A DNA stretch of 64,000 nt. Source: Streptomyces aquilus (GTDB lineage Bacteria > Actinomycetota > Actinomycetes > Streptomycetales > Streptomycetaceae). How positions within the stretch are numbered: position 1 is the first letter of the stretch; each line of letters opens with the position of its first letter. Position numbers and translations under genes: made by a program. Below, piece by piece: positions 32,044-40,970 of the stretch. Location of the stretch: assembly GCF_003955715.1 (NCBI RefSeq), contig NZ_CP034463.1, forward strand, positions 2,728,001 to 2,792,000. Direction: 5' to 3'. The notes beneath the pieces were generated by a model, which worked only from the letters and a program-made list of their open reading frames with translations, ran no database searches and was not told the origin of the DNA.

Positions 32044-32210
32044 CCACGCCCCCAGGGGCGCGGGGAACTGCGCGACCAGCCACGACGCACCCGCACCCGC
32101 CCACCCAGCCCCTCCGCCGACGGGGGTCTGGGGGCGGAGCCCCCAGGAGCAGCGGGGTCGAAGGGGCGGCAGCCCCTGGGGATGGGAACGGGTAGGGGCG
32201 GCGGGGGCGA
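32044..32210 (+). repeat. Composite intergenic repeat with GC-rich hairpins
   Basis: Starts with the element shared with 6028-6064 (core 32044-32083). It continues with a perfect hairpin CTGGGGGC-GGA-GCCCCCAG around 32129-32147 and a GGGGCGGCAGCCCC-type dyad around 32164-32178. No convincing coding frame. Together with 31726-31955 it accounts for nearly all of the 667-base gap between dapD and the hxlR-like gene. Confidence 0.6.
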
Positions 32211-32245
32211 AATCCACCACCCACCACCGGCACACCCTGCCCTAA

Positions 32246-32260
32246 GTTCCTTCTGGGAAC
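32246..32260. promoter_or_regulatory. Palindrome before the HxlR-peroxiredoxin gene
   Basis: GTTCC-TTCTG-GGAAC, a perfect 5+5 dyad 48 bases before the start codon; possible autoregulatory operator. Confidence 0.4.
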
Positions 32261-32307
32261 CGGCTATGCCAACATGACAGCCTCGACGAACGAAGGGACG
32301 GCACGCC

Positions 32308-33195
32308 ATGGCCCGCAGGACGCGCCTGGAGGACTCCACCTGCGCCATCGCGCAGGCCCTGGACGTCGTCGGCGACTGGTGGACCCTGCTGATCGTCCGC
32401 GACACCGCCCGCGGAGTACACCGCTTCGACGAACTCCAACGCGAACTCGGCATGTCCAGAAAGGTGTTGACCGAACGCCTGCACCTCCTCGTGGACGCCG
32501 ACGTCCTCACCCGAGTGCCGTATCAGGAACGCCCCGTGCGCTACGAGTACCGGCTCACCCCACGCGGCCACGCCCTGCTCCCCGTCCTCGTCGCCCTCCA
32601 GGACTGGGGCGACGCCTGGGTCCTCGGCGACGGCGGTACGACGGCCACCGCGACCGAGGCCTCGACGGAGGCCCGACGGGTCCACGAACTCGTCGGCACC
32701 CGCCTCCCCGAGCTCCAACTCCTGGACGATCACGCCGAGTTGCGCGACCCGGTCGCGAAGGGCACCCCGTTCACCGTCCTGTACGGCTTCCCCGGCGCCT
32801 ACGCCCGCGCCGACTCCTATCCACCGGGCTGGTCGGACATCCCCGGCACCCCGGGCTGCACCCTGGAGTCCCGCACCTACCGCGACCACCAGCCCGACTT
32901 CGCCGCGGCGGGCGCCACGGTCCACGGCGTCTCCACCCAACGCCCGGACGAACAAAGGGCGTTCGCGGAGAAGGAGAACCTGGGCTTCCCGCTCCTCTCC
33001 GACGCCGACCTGTCCCTCATCGCCGCTCTGCGCCTGCCGACGTTCCGCGCGGCGGGCGCGAGCCGGCTCAAGCGGCTCACCCTCGTGATCGACCGGGAGC
33101 GGGTGGTGCGGGACGTGCAGTACCCGGTGACGGACATCGCGGGGAGTGTGACAGCGGCACTGGCGACGGTCAGGCGTCTGAGCGGGGCGGAATGA
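32308..33195 (+). CDS. HxlR-type regulator fused to a peroxiredoxin domain
   Basis: 295 residues from ATG 32308. Residues 1-100 are an HxlR winged helix (CAIAQALDVVGDWWTLLIVRD, DELQRELGMSRKVLTERL) with a conserved-type Cys at 12. After a short linker, residues about 130-295 are an AhpC/TSA (PrxQ/BCP-like) domain with GTPGCTLESRTYRDH (Cys184 as candidate peroxidatic residue) and LLSDADLSLIAAL. HxlR proteins often sense electrophiles or oxidants through Cys. The fusion suggests a peroxide sensor or a regulator with its own reductase. Confidence 0.9.
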   Translation: MARRTRLEDSTCAIAQALDVVGDWWTLLIVRDTARGVHRFDELQRELGMSRKVLTERLHLLVDADVLTRVPYQERPVRYEYRLTPRGHALLPVLVALQDWGDAWVLGDGGTTATATEASTEARRVHELVGTRLPELQLLDDHAELRDPVAKGTPFTVLYGFPGAYARADSYPPGWSDIPGTPGCTLESRTYRDHQPDFAAAGATVHGVSTQRPDEQRAFAEKENLGFPLLSDADLSLIAALRLPTFRAAGASRLKRLTLVIDRERVVRDVQYPVTDIAGSVTAALATVRRLSGAE

Positions 33196-33721
33196 TCCGC
33201 GCCAGCACCTCGCGGGCGTACGCCTCGTCGTACACCCCGTCCGTCAGCAGCACCTGAAGACAGATCCCGTCCATCAACGCGGCCAGCGCCCGCGCCGTGA
33301 CCGGATCGGTGTGGCGGGCCACCAGCTCGACGAGCCGCTCGGTCCACTCGGCGGCGACCGGCCGCAGGGCGGGTCGGCGCAGGGCGGCGAGGTAGAGCTC
33401 GTACTCCAGCTCCACACCGGTACGGTCACCGGCGAGCCACTCCCCCATCCAGCCCGCGAGCTCCGTGGCCAGGTCGGCGTGCGGGTCCTCCAGTCCGCCG
33501 CGCGCCGCGATCACCTTGGCGAAGCCCTCGTTCGCCTGCCGCAGCGCCGCGACCATCAGCTCGTCGAGGGTCTTGAAGTGGTACGTCGTCGAACCGAGCG
33601 GCACATCGGCCTCGGCGGCGGCCGTGCGGTGGCTCAGCCCGGCCAGCCCCTTCTCGCCGACGACCCGGATCGCCGCGTCGATGATCCGCTGCCGGCGCTC
33701 GGGATCGTAGCGCCGGCCCAT
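33170..33721 (-). CDS. TetR/AcrR-family repressor of the SMR pump
   Basis: 183 residues; its ATG (33721) shares one base with the SMR stop (TGATG). The N-terminal helix-turn-helix (about 8-50) has IDAAIRVVGEKGLAGLSHRTAAAEADVPLG split over the recognition helix, then TTYHFKTLDELM. The C-terminal helical ligand pocket shows DGICLQVLLTDG. Two palindromes at the SMR start are its likely operators. The 3' end overlaps the convergent Prx gene by 26 bases. Confidence 0.92.
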   Translation of the reverse strand: MGRRYDPERRQRIIDAAIRVVGEKGLAGLSHRTAAAEADVPLGSTTYHFKTLDELMVAALRQANEGFAKVIAARGGLEDPHADLATELAGWMGEWLAGDRTGVELEYELYLAALRRPALRPVAAEWTERLVELVARHTDPVTARALAALMDGICLQVLLTDGVYDEAYAREVLARIIPPRSDA

Positions 33722-34041
33722 CAGTGCGCACCGCCCAGGTTCAGCACGACCACCCCGACGATGATCAGCACGATCCCGGCGGCCTTGGCGGCCGTCATCC
33801 CCTCCCCCAGGAACGCCATTCCGATGGCGGCGATGGAGGCGGTGCCGACACCGGCCCAGATCGCGTACGCGGTGCCGACCGCGACCGTCCGCAGGGTCTG
33901 CGCGAGCAGCGCGAACGAGACCACGTACCCGAGCACGGTCAGCAGCGAGGGCAGCAGCCGGCTGAACCCCTCACTGTACTTCATCGCGGTCGTCGCGCCC
34001 ACCTCGGCCGCGATGGCCGCACCCAGCAGCACATATCCCAT
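33721..34041 (-). CDS. Small multidrug resistance (SMR/EmrE-type) efflux protein
   Basis: 106 residues from ATG 34041. Four transmembrane helices and the essential Glu14 in AAIAAEVGATTAMKYSEGF, which couples proton and cation exchange in EmrE. WAGVGTASIAAIGMAFLGE is the family signature in TM3. It functions as a dimer, antiparallel in EmrE. In operon with the downstream TetR gene. It likely exports quaternary ammonium or guanidinium-like compounds. Confidence 0.93.
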   Translation of the reverse strand: MGYVLLGAAIAAEVGATTAMKYSEGFSRLLPSLLTVLGYVVSFALLAQTLRTVAVGTAYAIWAGVGTASIAAIGMAFLGEGMTAAKAAGIVLIIVGVVVLNLGGAH

Positions 34042-34079
34042 GTGTACGAGTGTACACATGGTGCGTACAGCCGTACACA
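34039..34079. promoter_or_regulatory. Twin TetR-type operators
   Basis: Site 1 CATGTGTAC-GAGT-GTACACATG (34039-34060) overlaps the SMR start codon. Site 2 TGCGTAC-AGCC-GTACACA (34062-34079) shares the pattern TGYGTAC-N4-GTACACA. The centres are 21 bp apart, two helical turns. The rest of the gap to 34284 shows nothing else clear. Confidence 0.7.
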
Positions 34080-34284
34080 ACGATGCCGGGCAATGTCCAG
34101 ACCAAAGGATGTGGAAGAGGTCGCGAAAGCCATGTGAACGGTCCGTGGAGAACGATATGGAAACCGCTCACTGAAAGGGCTGCTGCGAAGGAAGCCGTTC
34201 CACTACTGTGCCGTTTGCTTCACCGTTCACACACCCCCCATTACAGCCGCGGCCTTGCCATGGGCTCCGCCGGAGGAACCGCGC

Positions 34285-35103
34285 ATGCCAGAAAACCAGT
34301 CCCGTCCTCCCCAGCCCTGGGAGAACGGGTGGGTCCCCGACACCTCCCGAGCCCCCGGGACCCGACGTCTCTATCTCGCGGGCGCGCTGGCGGTGGCCAC
34401 GATCATCGCCTGCGTGACGGCGATAGCCTGGACGGACAGGGGACCTGAGGCCCCGTCACAGCCGCCGGCCTCGGGCACCGCGACACAGCCCGGCCTGCTC
34501 TCGTTCGGCACCCCGCCCCCGCCGGTGGTGACGCCGCCGAAGGGAAAGAGCGGCCTCACCACCGACGAGGCCACGAGCCCGGCCCCGCACCAACAGGGCT
34601 CCGCGTCCCCGTCCCCGGCGGCGCACCCCACCACCAAGTCCCCCTCCAGGCACCCGAGTTCATCGGCCGACCCGAAGCCGGCGGCAACCTGGCGCTCGGT
34701 CCGCTCGGTCAACTACCCCGACCGCTACTGGCACGTGAGCGGCGGCTACGTGAAACTCGACCCCGTCGGCGGCTCGGAGTCCCGCGAGGACTCCACCTTC
34801 AAACTGGTCAAGGGCCTGGCGGACAGCTCCTGTTACTCCTTCGCCACCGCCGACGGCCAGTACCTGCGCCACCGCAGCTTCGTCCTGGTGGCGAACCGCA
34901 ACGACGGCTCGCCCCTGTTCCGCCAGGACGCGACCTTCTGCCCCCGCCCGTCGTCGTTCCCCGGCGCGATCATGCTGGAGTCGGTGAACTACCCCGGCCG
35001 CTTCCTCCGCCACCAGAACTTCCAACTCAAGCTGGACCCGTACCAGTACAACGACATGTACCGCCAGGACTCGGCCTTCCGCCTGGTGACGGGGCTGGCC
35101 TGA
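34285..35103 (+). CDS. Membrane-anchored AbfB (beta-trefoil) domain protein
   Basis: 272 residues from ATG 34285, with GGAGGA 7 bases upstream. One transmembrane helix (LYLAGALAVATIIACVTAIAW, about 38-58) acts as a signal anchor. A Pro/Ser/Thr-rich stalk spans about 60-140. An AbfB-like trefoil (about 145-272) has repeats SVNYPDRYWHV, YLRHRSFVLV and SVNYPGRFLRHQNFQLKLD. AbfB modules bind arabinofuranosyl chains. Without a catalytic domain it may be a surface lectin. Confidence 0.85.
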   Translation: MPENQSRPPQPWENGWVPDTSRAPGTRRLYLAGALAVATIIACVTAIAWTDRGPEAPSQPPASGTATQPGLLSFGTPPPPVVTPPKGKSGLTTDEATSPAPHQQGSASPSPAAHPTTKSPSRHPSSSADPKPAATWRSVRSVNYPDRYWHVSGGYVKLDPVGGSESREDSTFKLVKGLADSSCYSFATADGQYLRHRSFVLVANRNDGSPLFRQDATFCPRPSSFPGAIMLESVNYPGRFLRHQNFQLKLDPYQYNDMYRQDSAFRLVTGLA

Positions 35104-35111
35104 GCATGCGA

Positions 35112-35142
35112 AAGGGGCCGCGGCACACGGCCACGGCCCCTT
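35112..35142. terminator. Bidirectional terminator AbfB gene / suf operon
   Basis: AAGGGGCCG (35112-35120) pairs with CGGCCCCTT (35134-35142); outer GCATG/CATGC bases can extend the stem. Convergent gene ends on both sides. Confidence 0.7.
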
Positions 35143-35155
35143 CACACATGCTCTG

Positions 35156-35488
35156 TCAGACGTTGAACCCAAGCGCCCGAAGCTGCTCGCGTCCGTCGTC
35201 CGTGATCTTGTCCGGGCCCCACGGCGGCATCCAGACCCAGTTGATGCGCAGCTCGTTGACGAGGCCGTCCGTGGCGGACTTGGCCTGGTCCTCGATGACG
35301 TCCGTCAGCGGGCAGGCCGCCGAGGTCAGGGTCATGTCGATCGTCGCGATGTTGGCGTCGTCGATGTGGATGCCGTAGATCAGGCCCAGGTTGACGACGT
35401 CGATGCCCAGTTCGGGGTCGACGACGTCGTACAGCGCCTCGCGGATCTCCTCCTCCGAGGCCGGCTTCATCTCAAGCGTCTCGCTCAT
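35156..35488 (-). CDS. sufT: SufT-type (MIP18/DUF59) iron-sulfur assembly factor
   Basis: 110 residues from ATG 35488, overlapping the sufU stop. DUF59 fold: EEEIREALYDVVDPELGIDV near the N-terminus, the Cys motif LTSAACPLTD and a final WGPDKITDDGREQL. It aids Fe-S cluster maturation or transfer. Last gene of the suf operon. Confidence 0.92.
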   Translation of the reverse strand: MSETLEMKPASEEEIREALYDVVDPELGIDVVNLGLIYGIHIDDANIATIDMTLTSAACPLTDVIEDQAKSATDGLVNELRINWVWMPPWGPDKITDDGREQLRALGFNV

Positions 35489-35952
35489 GCCGTCTTCCTT
35501 TCGGCGTCGGCTCCGCCCAGGGCCTGGGCCGTCGCGTCCTTCCACGCCATCCAGCTGAGGAGGGCGCACTTCACCCGGGCCGGGTACTTGGAGACACCGG
35601 CGAACGCGACCGCGTCCTCCAGCACCTCCTCCATCGCGTCGTCGGGCTCGATCTTGCCCTTGGACTGCATCAGCTCCAGGAAGGTCTCCTGGATCCGCTG
35701 CGCGTCGGACACGTCCTTGCCGACCAGGAGGTCGTTCAGGACCGAGGCCGAGGCCTGGCTGATCGAGCAGCCCTGGCCCTCGTACGAGATGTCCGCGATC
35801 TGCTCGCCGTCGTACTTCACGCGCAGCGTGATCTCGTCGCCGCACGTCGGGTTGACGTGGTGCACCTCGGCGTCGCCATCCCGGAGACCGCGCCCGTGCG
35901 GGTGCTTGTAGTGGTCCAGGATGACTTCCTGGTACATCGAATCAAGCTTCAC
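35485..35952 (-). CDS. sufU: SufU zinc-dependent sulfur acceptor / scaffold
   Basis: 155 residues from GTG 35952. Zinc/sulfur ligands are Cys37 and Asp39 (NPTCGDEI), Cys62 (GQGCSIS) and a later Cys in RVKCALLSW; the SufU-specific insertion lies between Cys62 and the last Cys. It accepts persulfide from SufS. In the same direction as, and 15 bases after, sufS. Confidence 0.94.
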   Translation of the reverse strand: MKLDSMYQEVILDHYKHPHGRGLRDGDAEVHHVNPTCGDEITLRVKYDGEQIADISYEGQGCSISQASASVLNDLLVGKDVSDAQRIQETFLELMQSKGKIEPDDAMEEVLEDAVAFAGVSKYPARVKCALLSWMAWKDATAQALGGADAERKTA

Positions 35953-35967
35953 GACTCAGCCAGCTCC

Positions 35968-37224
35968 TCAGCCGAAGAAGTTCCGTACGTGCTCCAGACC
36001 GTCGACCAGAGCGTCGATCTCGGCCGGCGTGGAGTACAGATAGAACGACGCTCGCGTGGTCGCAGGAATTCCGTACCGGAGGCAGACCGGGCGGGCGCAG
36101 TGGTGACCCACGCGGACCGCGATGCCCTGCTCGTCCAGTACCTGGCCCACGTCGTGGGGGTGGATGTCACCGAGGGTGAACGAGATCGCCGCGCCCCGGT
36201 CCTCGGCCGTCGTCGGGCCGATGATCCGCAGGTCCGGGACCTCGTTGAGCTTCCGTACCGCGTACTCGGTCAGCGCGTGCTCATGGGCGAGGATCTTGTC
36301 CATGCCGATCGAGTTCAGGTAGTCGATCGCCGCGCCGAGACCGACCGCCTGGGCGATCGGGGGCGTGCCCGCCTCGAACTTGTGGGGGGCGGGAGCGTAC
36401 GTCGACGAGTGCATCGACACCGTCTCGATCATCTCGCCGCCGCCCAGGAACGGAGGCAGGTCCTCCAGGAGCTCCTGGCGGCCCCAGAGCACGCCGATGC
36501 CCGTCGGACCGCACATCTTGTGGCCGGTGAAGGCCACGAAGTCGGCCTGGAGGGCCTGCACGTCCAGCGGCATGTGCGGCGCGGCCTGGGAGGCGTCGAT
36601 GCAGACGAGCGCACCGACCTCCTGAGCGCGGCGGATTATCGTCTCGACCGGGTTGACCGTACCGAGGATGTTCGACACCAGCACGAAGGAGACGATCTTC
36701 GTCTTCTCCGTGATGATCTCGTCGATGTTGGACAGGTCGAGGCGGCCGTCGTCGGTCAGGCCGAACCACTTCAGCTTCGCGCCCGTGCGCTGCGCGAGCA
36801 GCTGCCACGGCACGATGTTGGAGTGGTGCTCCATCTCCGTGATGACGATCTCGGTCTCGGAGTCCACCCGGTAGGGCTCGTCGGCCCAGCCCAGCATGTT
36901 CGCCACGAGGTTGAGCGACTCGGAGGCGTTCTTGGTGAAGATCACCTCGTCGCGCGAGGGCGCGTTGATGAACGCGGCGACCTTGTCGCGCGCGCCCTCG
37001 TACAGCGCCGTGGCCTCCTCGGCGAGCACATGCACACCGCGGTGGACGTTGGCGTTGTAGCGCTCGTAGTACTCGCTCAGGGCGTCCAGTACCTGGCGCG
37101 GCTTCTGCGAGGTCGCCGCGTTGTCCAGGTACACGAGCTTCTGACCGTCGTGGACCTGGCGGTCCAGGATGGGGAAGTCCTTGCGGATCGCCTCGGTGTC
37201 GAGGAGGCCCGGCAGCTGTGTCAC
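35968..37224 (-). CDS. sufS: Cysteine desulfurase
   Basis: 418 residues from GTG 37224, overlapping the sufC stop (GTGA). Fold-type I PLP enzyme that removes sulfur from cysteine as a persulfide. Visible: VYLDNAATSQKP, EMEHHSN with the PLP-stacking His, FTGHKMCGPTGIGVLWG with the PLP Lys, and the catalytic Cys in VGHHCARPVCLR. Group II (SufS) length. Confidence 0.95.
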   Translation of the reverse strand: MTQLPGLLDTEAIRKDFPILDRQVHDGQKLVYLDNAATSQKPRQVLDALSEYYERYNANVHRGVHVLAEEATALYEGARDKVAAFINAPSRDEVIFTKNASESLNLVANMLGWADEPYRVDSETEIVITEMEHHSNIVPWQLLAQRTGAKLKWFGLTDDGRLDLSNIDEIITEKTKIVSFVLVSNILGTVNPVETIIRRAQEVGALVCIDASQAAPHMPLDVQALQADFVAFTGHKMCGPTGIGVLWGRQELLEDLPPFLGGGEMIETVSMHSSTYAPAPHKFEAGTPPIAQAVGLGAAIDYLNSIGMDKILAHEHALTEYAVRKLNEVPDLRIIGPTTAEDRGAAISFTLGDIHPHDVGQVLDEQGIAVRVGHHCARPVCLRYGIPATTRASFYLYSTPAEIDALVDGLEHVRNFFG

Positions 37225-37985
37225 GCGGATGCGCCACCCTTCGTGTAAGCCTCGTAGCCCTCGTTCTCCAGCTTGTCCGCGAGCTCGGCGCCGCCGGACT
37301 CGACGATGCGGCCGCCGGAGAAGACGTGGACGTAGTCGGGCTTGATGTAGCGCAGGATGCGCGTGTAGTGCGTGATCAGCAGAGTGCCGACCTCGCCGGT
37401 CTCGCGGACGCGGTTGACGCCCTCGGAGACGATGCGGAGGGCGTCGACGTCCAGACCGGAGTCCGTCTCGTCGAGGATCGCGACCTTCGGCTTGAGCAGT
37501 TCGAGCTGGAGGATCTCGTGGCGCTTCTTCTCACCGCCGGAGAAGCCCTCGTTGACATTGCGCTCGGCGAAGGACGGGTCCATGTTGAGGCGCTCCATGG
37601 CCTCCTTGACCTCCTTCACCCAGGTGCGCAGCTTGGGGGCCTCGCCGCGGACGGCGGTGGCGGAGGTGCGCAGGAAGTTGGAGACGGAGACACCGGGGAC
37701 CTCGACCGGGTACTGCATCGCCAGGAACAGGCCCGCGCGGGCGCGCTCGTCGACGGACATCTCCAGGACGTCCTCGCCGTCCAGCGTCACGGTGCCGCCG
37801 GTGATCGTGTACTTCGGGTGACCCGCGAGGGAGTAGGCGAGGGTCGACTTGCCGGAGCCGTTGGGGCCCATGATGGCGTGCGTCTCGCCCTGCTTCACGG
37901 TCAGGTCGACGCCCTTGAGGATCTCCTTCGTGGCGTTGTCGGCCTCGACGGTGACGTGCAGGTCTCGGATTTCAAGCGTTGCCAT
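37221..37985 (-). CDS. sufC: SufC ATPase
   Basis: 254 residues from ATG 37985. ABC ATPase of the SufBCD scaffold: Walker A GPNGSGKST, signature FSGGEKKRHE, Walker B VAILDETDSGLD, followed by ITHYTRIL. Soluble. Drives conformational change of SufBD during cluster assembly. Confidence 0.96.
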   Translation of the reverse strand: MATLEIRDLHVTVEADNATKEILKGVDLTVKQGETHAIMGPNGSGKSTLAYSLAGHPKYTITGGTVTLDGEDVLEMSVDERARAGLFLAMQYPVEVPGVSVSNFLRTSATAVRGEAPKLRTWVKEVKEAMERLNMDPSFAERNVNEGFSGGEKKRHEILQLELLKPKVAILDETDSGLDVDALRIVSEGVNRVRETGEVGTLLITHYTRILRYIKPDYVHVFSGGRIVESGGAELADKLENEGYEAYTKGGASA

Positions 37986-37992
37986 GGGTGCC

Positions 37993-38310
37993 TCAGGACT
38001 CCTGGGTGAGGGAGACGAGCACGTCGTCCCCTTCGATCTTTACGGGGTATACGGGGACGGGGCGCGTCGCGGGAAGGCCGGACGGCTTGCCGGTGCGGAG
38101 GTCGAAGCTGGAGCCGTGCAGCCAGCACTCGATCTGGCAGTCCTCCACCTCGCCCTCGGAGAGGGAGACGTTCGCGTGGGAGCAGATGTCGTGGATCGCG
38201 AACACCTCGCCCTCGGTCTTGACGACCGAGACCGGCGTGCCGTCGAGTTCCACCCGCTTCGGGGTGTCCTCCTCCAGCTCGCTCAGCCCACAGGCGCGTA
38301 CGAAAGCCAT
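37993..38310 (-). CDS. Rieske [2Fe-2S] protein within the suf operon
   Basis: 105 residues from ATG 38310, directly abutting the sufD stop. Rieske ligands: first pair in AIHDICSHANVSL (C-x-H), second in IECWLHGSSFDL (C-x2-H). Bacterial dioxygenase-ferredoxin type. It may carry electrons for cluster assembly or be an early client. The family is certain; its role in Suf is inferred from position. Confidence 0.93.
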   Translation of the reverse strand: MAFVRACGLSELEEDTPKRVELDGTPVSVVKTEGEVFAIHDICSHANVSLSEGEVEDCQIECWLHGSSFDLRTGKPSGLPATRPVPVYPVKIEGDDVLVSLTQES

Positions 38311-39491
38311 CAGACCGTGGCCTCCAGCTCGGCCTCGATCTTCTCCAGCAGGCGAGCCTCGATGTCCTCGACGCCGATCTGCTGGACCAGCTCGGCGAAG
38401 AAGCCGCGGACCACCAGGCGACGGGCCTCGTCGGCGGGGATGCCGCGGGCCATCAGGTAGAAGAGCTGCTCGTCGTCGAAGCGGCCGGTCGCGGAGGCGT
38501 GCCCGGCGCCGACGATCTCGCCGGTCTCGATCTCCAGGTTCGGCACGGAGTCGACCCGGGCGCCGTCCGTGAGGACGAGGTTCCGGTTCATCTCGTAGGT
38601 GTCGGTGCCCTCGGCCTTGGCCTCGATCAGCACGTCACCGATCCACACGGCGTGCGCGTCGTCGCCCTGGAGCGCGCCCTTGTAGACGACGTTGGACTTG
38701 CAGTGCGGGGTGTTGTGGTCGACCAGGAGACGGTGCTCCTGGTGCTGACCGGCGTCCGTGAAGTACAGACCGAACAGCTCGGCCTCGCCACCGGTGCCGG
38801 CGTAGGTCACGCGCGGGTGCAGTCGTACGAGGTCGCCGCCGAAGGTGACGACCACGGACTTGAAGGAGGCGTCCCGGCCGACGAGCGCGTTGTGCTGCGC
38901 CACGTGCACGGCCTTGTCGTCCCAGTCCTGGACGGAGACGACGGTCAGCTTGGCGCCGTCGCCGAGCACGTAGTCGACGTTGGCGGCGAGGACGGCGTCA
39001 CCGGTGTGGTCGATGACGACGACGGCCTCGGCGAAGGCGCCCAGCTCGATCACCTGGTGGGCGAAGGCGGTGCCGCCCTCGCCGTGCACGGCGATCCGGA
39101 CGGGCTCGGTGAGGACCGTCTCCTTGGGGACGGTGATGACACCGGCCTTCTCGAACGCCGAGTACGCCTGGGCGGCGATGCGGTCCACCGGGGTGCCCGC
39201 CTTGCCGAGGCGCGCGTCGTCACGGCCGACGGTCTCGACGGTGACACCCTCGGGGGCCTCCACCTCGACCTTCAGACCGTCGCCGGTCGCGACCGCGGTG
39301 CCGTCGTGCAGCCCGCGCAGGCGCTCCAGCGGGGTGAACCGCCACTCCTCCTCGCGGCCGTGCGGGACCGGGAAGTCCGCCACGTCGAAGGACGGGGGCG
39401 CGCTCATGCGCGTGGCGACGGTCGACTCGGCGGCCACCGCGATCGAACCGGCGGTGGTGGACCCCACCGGGATGTTCTGAGCCTCAGCCAT
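38310..39491 (-). CDS. sufD: SufD Fe-S scaffold subunit
   Basis: 393 residues from ATG 39491. Right-handed beta-helix protein pairing with SufB. The N-terminal segment has PHGREEEWRFTPLERLRGL, the core has LVDHNTPHCKSNVVYKGAL (with the conserved His) and the C-terminal helices EIVGAGHASATGRFDDEQLF. The scaffold interface lies at HCKS. Confidence 0.94.
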   Translation of the reverse strand: MAEAQNIPVGSTTAGSIAVAAESTVATRMSAPPSFDVADFPVPHGREEEWRFTPLERLRGLHDGTAVATGDGLKVEVEAPEGVTVETVGRDDARLGKAGTPVDRIAAQAYSAFEKAGVITVPKETVLTEPVRIAVHGEGGTAFAHQVIELGAFAEAVVVIDHTGDAVLAANVDYVLGDGAKLTVVSVQDWDDKAVHVAQHNALVGRDASFKSVVVTFGGDLVRLHPRVTYAGTGGEAELFGLYFTDAGQHQEHRLLVDHNTPHCKSNVVYKGALQGDDAHAVWIGDVLIEAKAEGTDTYEMNRNLVLTDGARVDSVPNLEIETGEIVGAGHASATGRFDDEQLFYLMARGIPADEARRLVVRGFFAELVQQIGVEDIEARLLEKIEAELEATV

Positions 39492-39545
39492 GGCTGTCGG
39501 TCTGCTCTCTTCCTACGTAAGTGACTTGACGGAGACGGGTCGCTA

Positions 39546-40970
39546 CTAGCCGACCGCGCCTTCCATCTGGAGCTCGATCAGCCGGTTGAGTTCCAGCGCG
39601 TACTCCATCGGCAGCTCCTTCGCGATGGGCTCGACGAAGCCGCGCACGATCATGGCCATCGCCTCGAACTCGGAGAGACCGCGGCTCATCAGGTAGAAGA
39701 GCTGGTCCTCGGAGACCTTGGAGACGGTCGCCTCGTGGCCCATGGACACGTCGTCCTCGCGGACGTCCACGTAGGGGTACGTGTCGGAGCGGGAGATGGT
39801 GTCGACGAGCAGCGCGTCGCACAGCACGTTGGACTTGGAGCCGTGGGCGCCCTCACCGATCTCGACGAGACCGCGGTAGGACGTACGACCGCCACCGCGC
39901 GCCACCGACTTGGAGACGATGTTGGAGGAGGTGTTCGGCGCCATGTGGACCATCTTGGAGCCGGCGTCCTGGTGCTGGCCCTCGCCCGCGAAGGCGATGG
40001 ACAGGGTCTCGCCCTTGGCGTGCTCGCCCATCAGGTAGACGGCCGGGTACTTCATGGTGACCTTGGAGCCGATGTTGCCGTCGATCCACTCCATGGTTGC
40101 GCCCTCGTACGCCACGGCGCGCTTGGTGACCAGGTTGTAGACGTTGTTCGACCAGTTCTGGATGGTCGTGTAGCGGCAGCGGGCGTTCTTCTTGACGATG
40201 ATCTCGACGACCGCGGAGTGCAGCGAGTCCGACTTGTAGATCGGGGCCGTACAACCCTCGACGTAGTGCACGTAGGCACCCTCGTCGACGATGATCAGGG
40301 TCCGCTCGAACTGGCCCATGTTCTCCGTGTTGATACGGAAGTAGGCCTGGAGCGGGATCTCCACGTGGACGCCCGGCGGGACGTAGATGAAGGAGCCGCC
40401 GGACCACACCGCGGTGTTCAGCGACGCGAACTTGTTGTCGCCGACCGGGATGACGGTGCCGAAGTACTCCTTGAAGAGCTCCGGGTGCTCCTTCAGGGCG
40501 GTGTCGGTGTCGAGGAAGATGACGCCCTGCTCCTCCAGGTCCTCACGGATCTGGTGGTAGACGACCTCGGACTCGTACTGGGCCGCGACACCGGCGACGA
40601 GGCGCTGCTTCTCCGCCTCGGGGATGCCGAGCTTGTCGTACGTGTTCTTGATGTCCTCGGGCAGGTCCTCCCAGGACTCCGCCTGCTTCTCCGTGGAGCG
40701 CACGAAGTACTTGATGTTGTCGAAGTCGATGCCCGACAGGTCCGAGCCCCAGTTCGGCATGGGCTTCTTGTCGAACAGGCGCAGGCCCTTGAGACGGAGC
40801 TTGGTCATCCACTCCGGCTCGGACTTCTTCGCGGAGATGTCGCGGACGACGTCCTCGCTCAGACCACGCTTGGCAGAGGCACCGGCCTCGTCGGAGTCCG
40901 CCCAGCCGTATTCGTACTTACCCAGGCCCTCGAGCTCGGGGTGGGCAGTCTCCTCGATGGGGAGAGTCAT
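39546..40970 (-). CDS. sufB: SufB Fe-S scaffold subunit
   Basis: 474 residues from ATG 40970, overlapping the sufR stop (ATGA). Catalytic scaffold core of Suf[34 protein letters not shown] (proximal Cys), [20 protein letters not shown] and a C-terminal Cys in [12 protein letters not shown]. Length typical; no intein is present, unlike some mycobacterial SufB. Confidence 0.96.
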   Translation of the reverse strand: MTLPIEETAHPELEGLGKYEYGWADSDEAGASAKRGLSEDVVRDISAKKSEPEWMTKLRLKGLRLFDKKPMPNWGSDLSGIDFDNIKYFVRSTEKQAESWEDLPEDIKNTYDKLGIPEAEKQRLVAGVAAQYESEVVYHQIREDLEEQGVIFLDTDTALKEHPELFKEYFGTVIPVGDNKFASLNTAVWSGGSFIYVPPGVHVEIPLQAYFRINTENMGQFERTLIIVDEGAYVHYVEGCTAPIYKSDSLHSAVVEIIVKKNARCRYTTIQNWSNNVYNLVTKRAVAYEGATMEWIDGNIGSKVTMKYPAVYLMGEHAKGETLSIAFAGEGQHQDAGSKMVHMAPNTSSNIVSKSVARGGGRTSYRGLVEIGEGAHGSKSNVLCDALLVDTISRSDTYPYVDVREDDVSMGHEATVSKVSEDQLFYLMSRGLSEFEAMAMIVRGFVEPIAKELPMEYALELNRLIELQMEGAVG

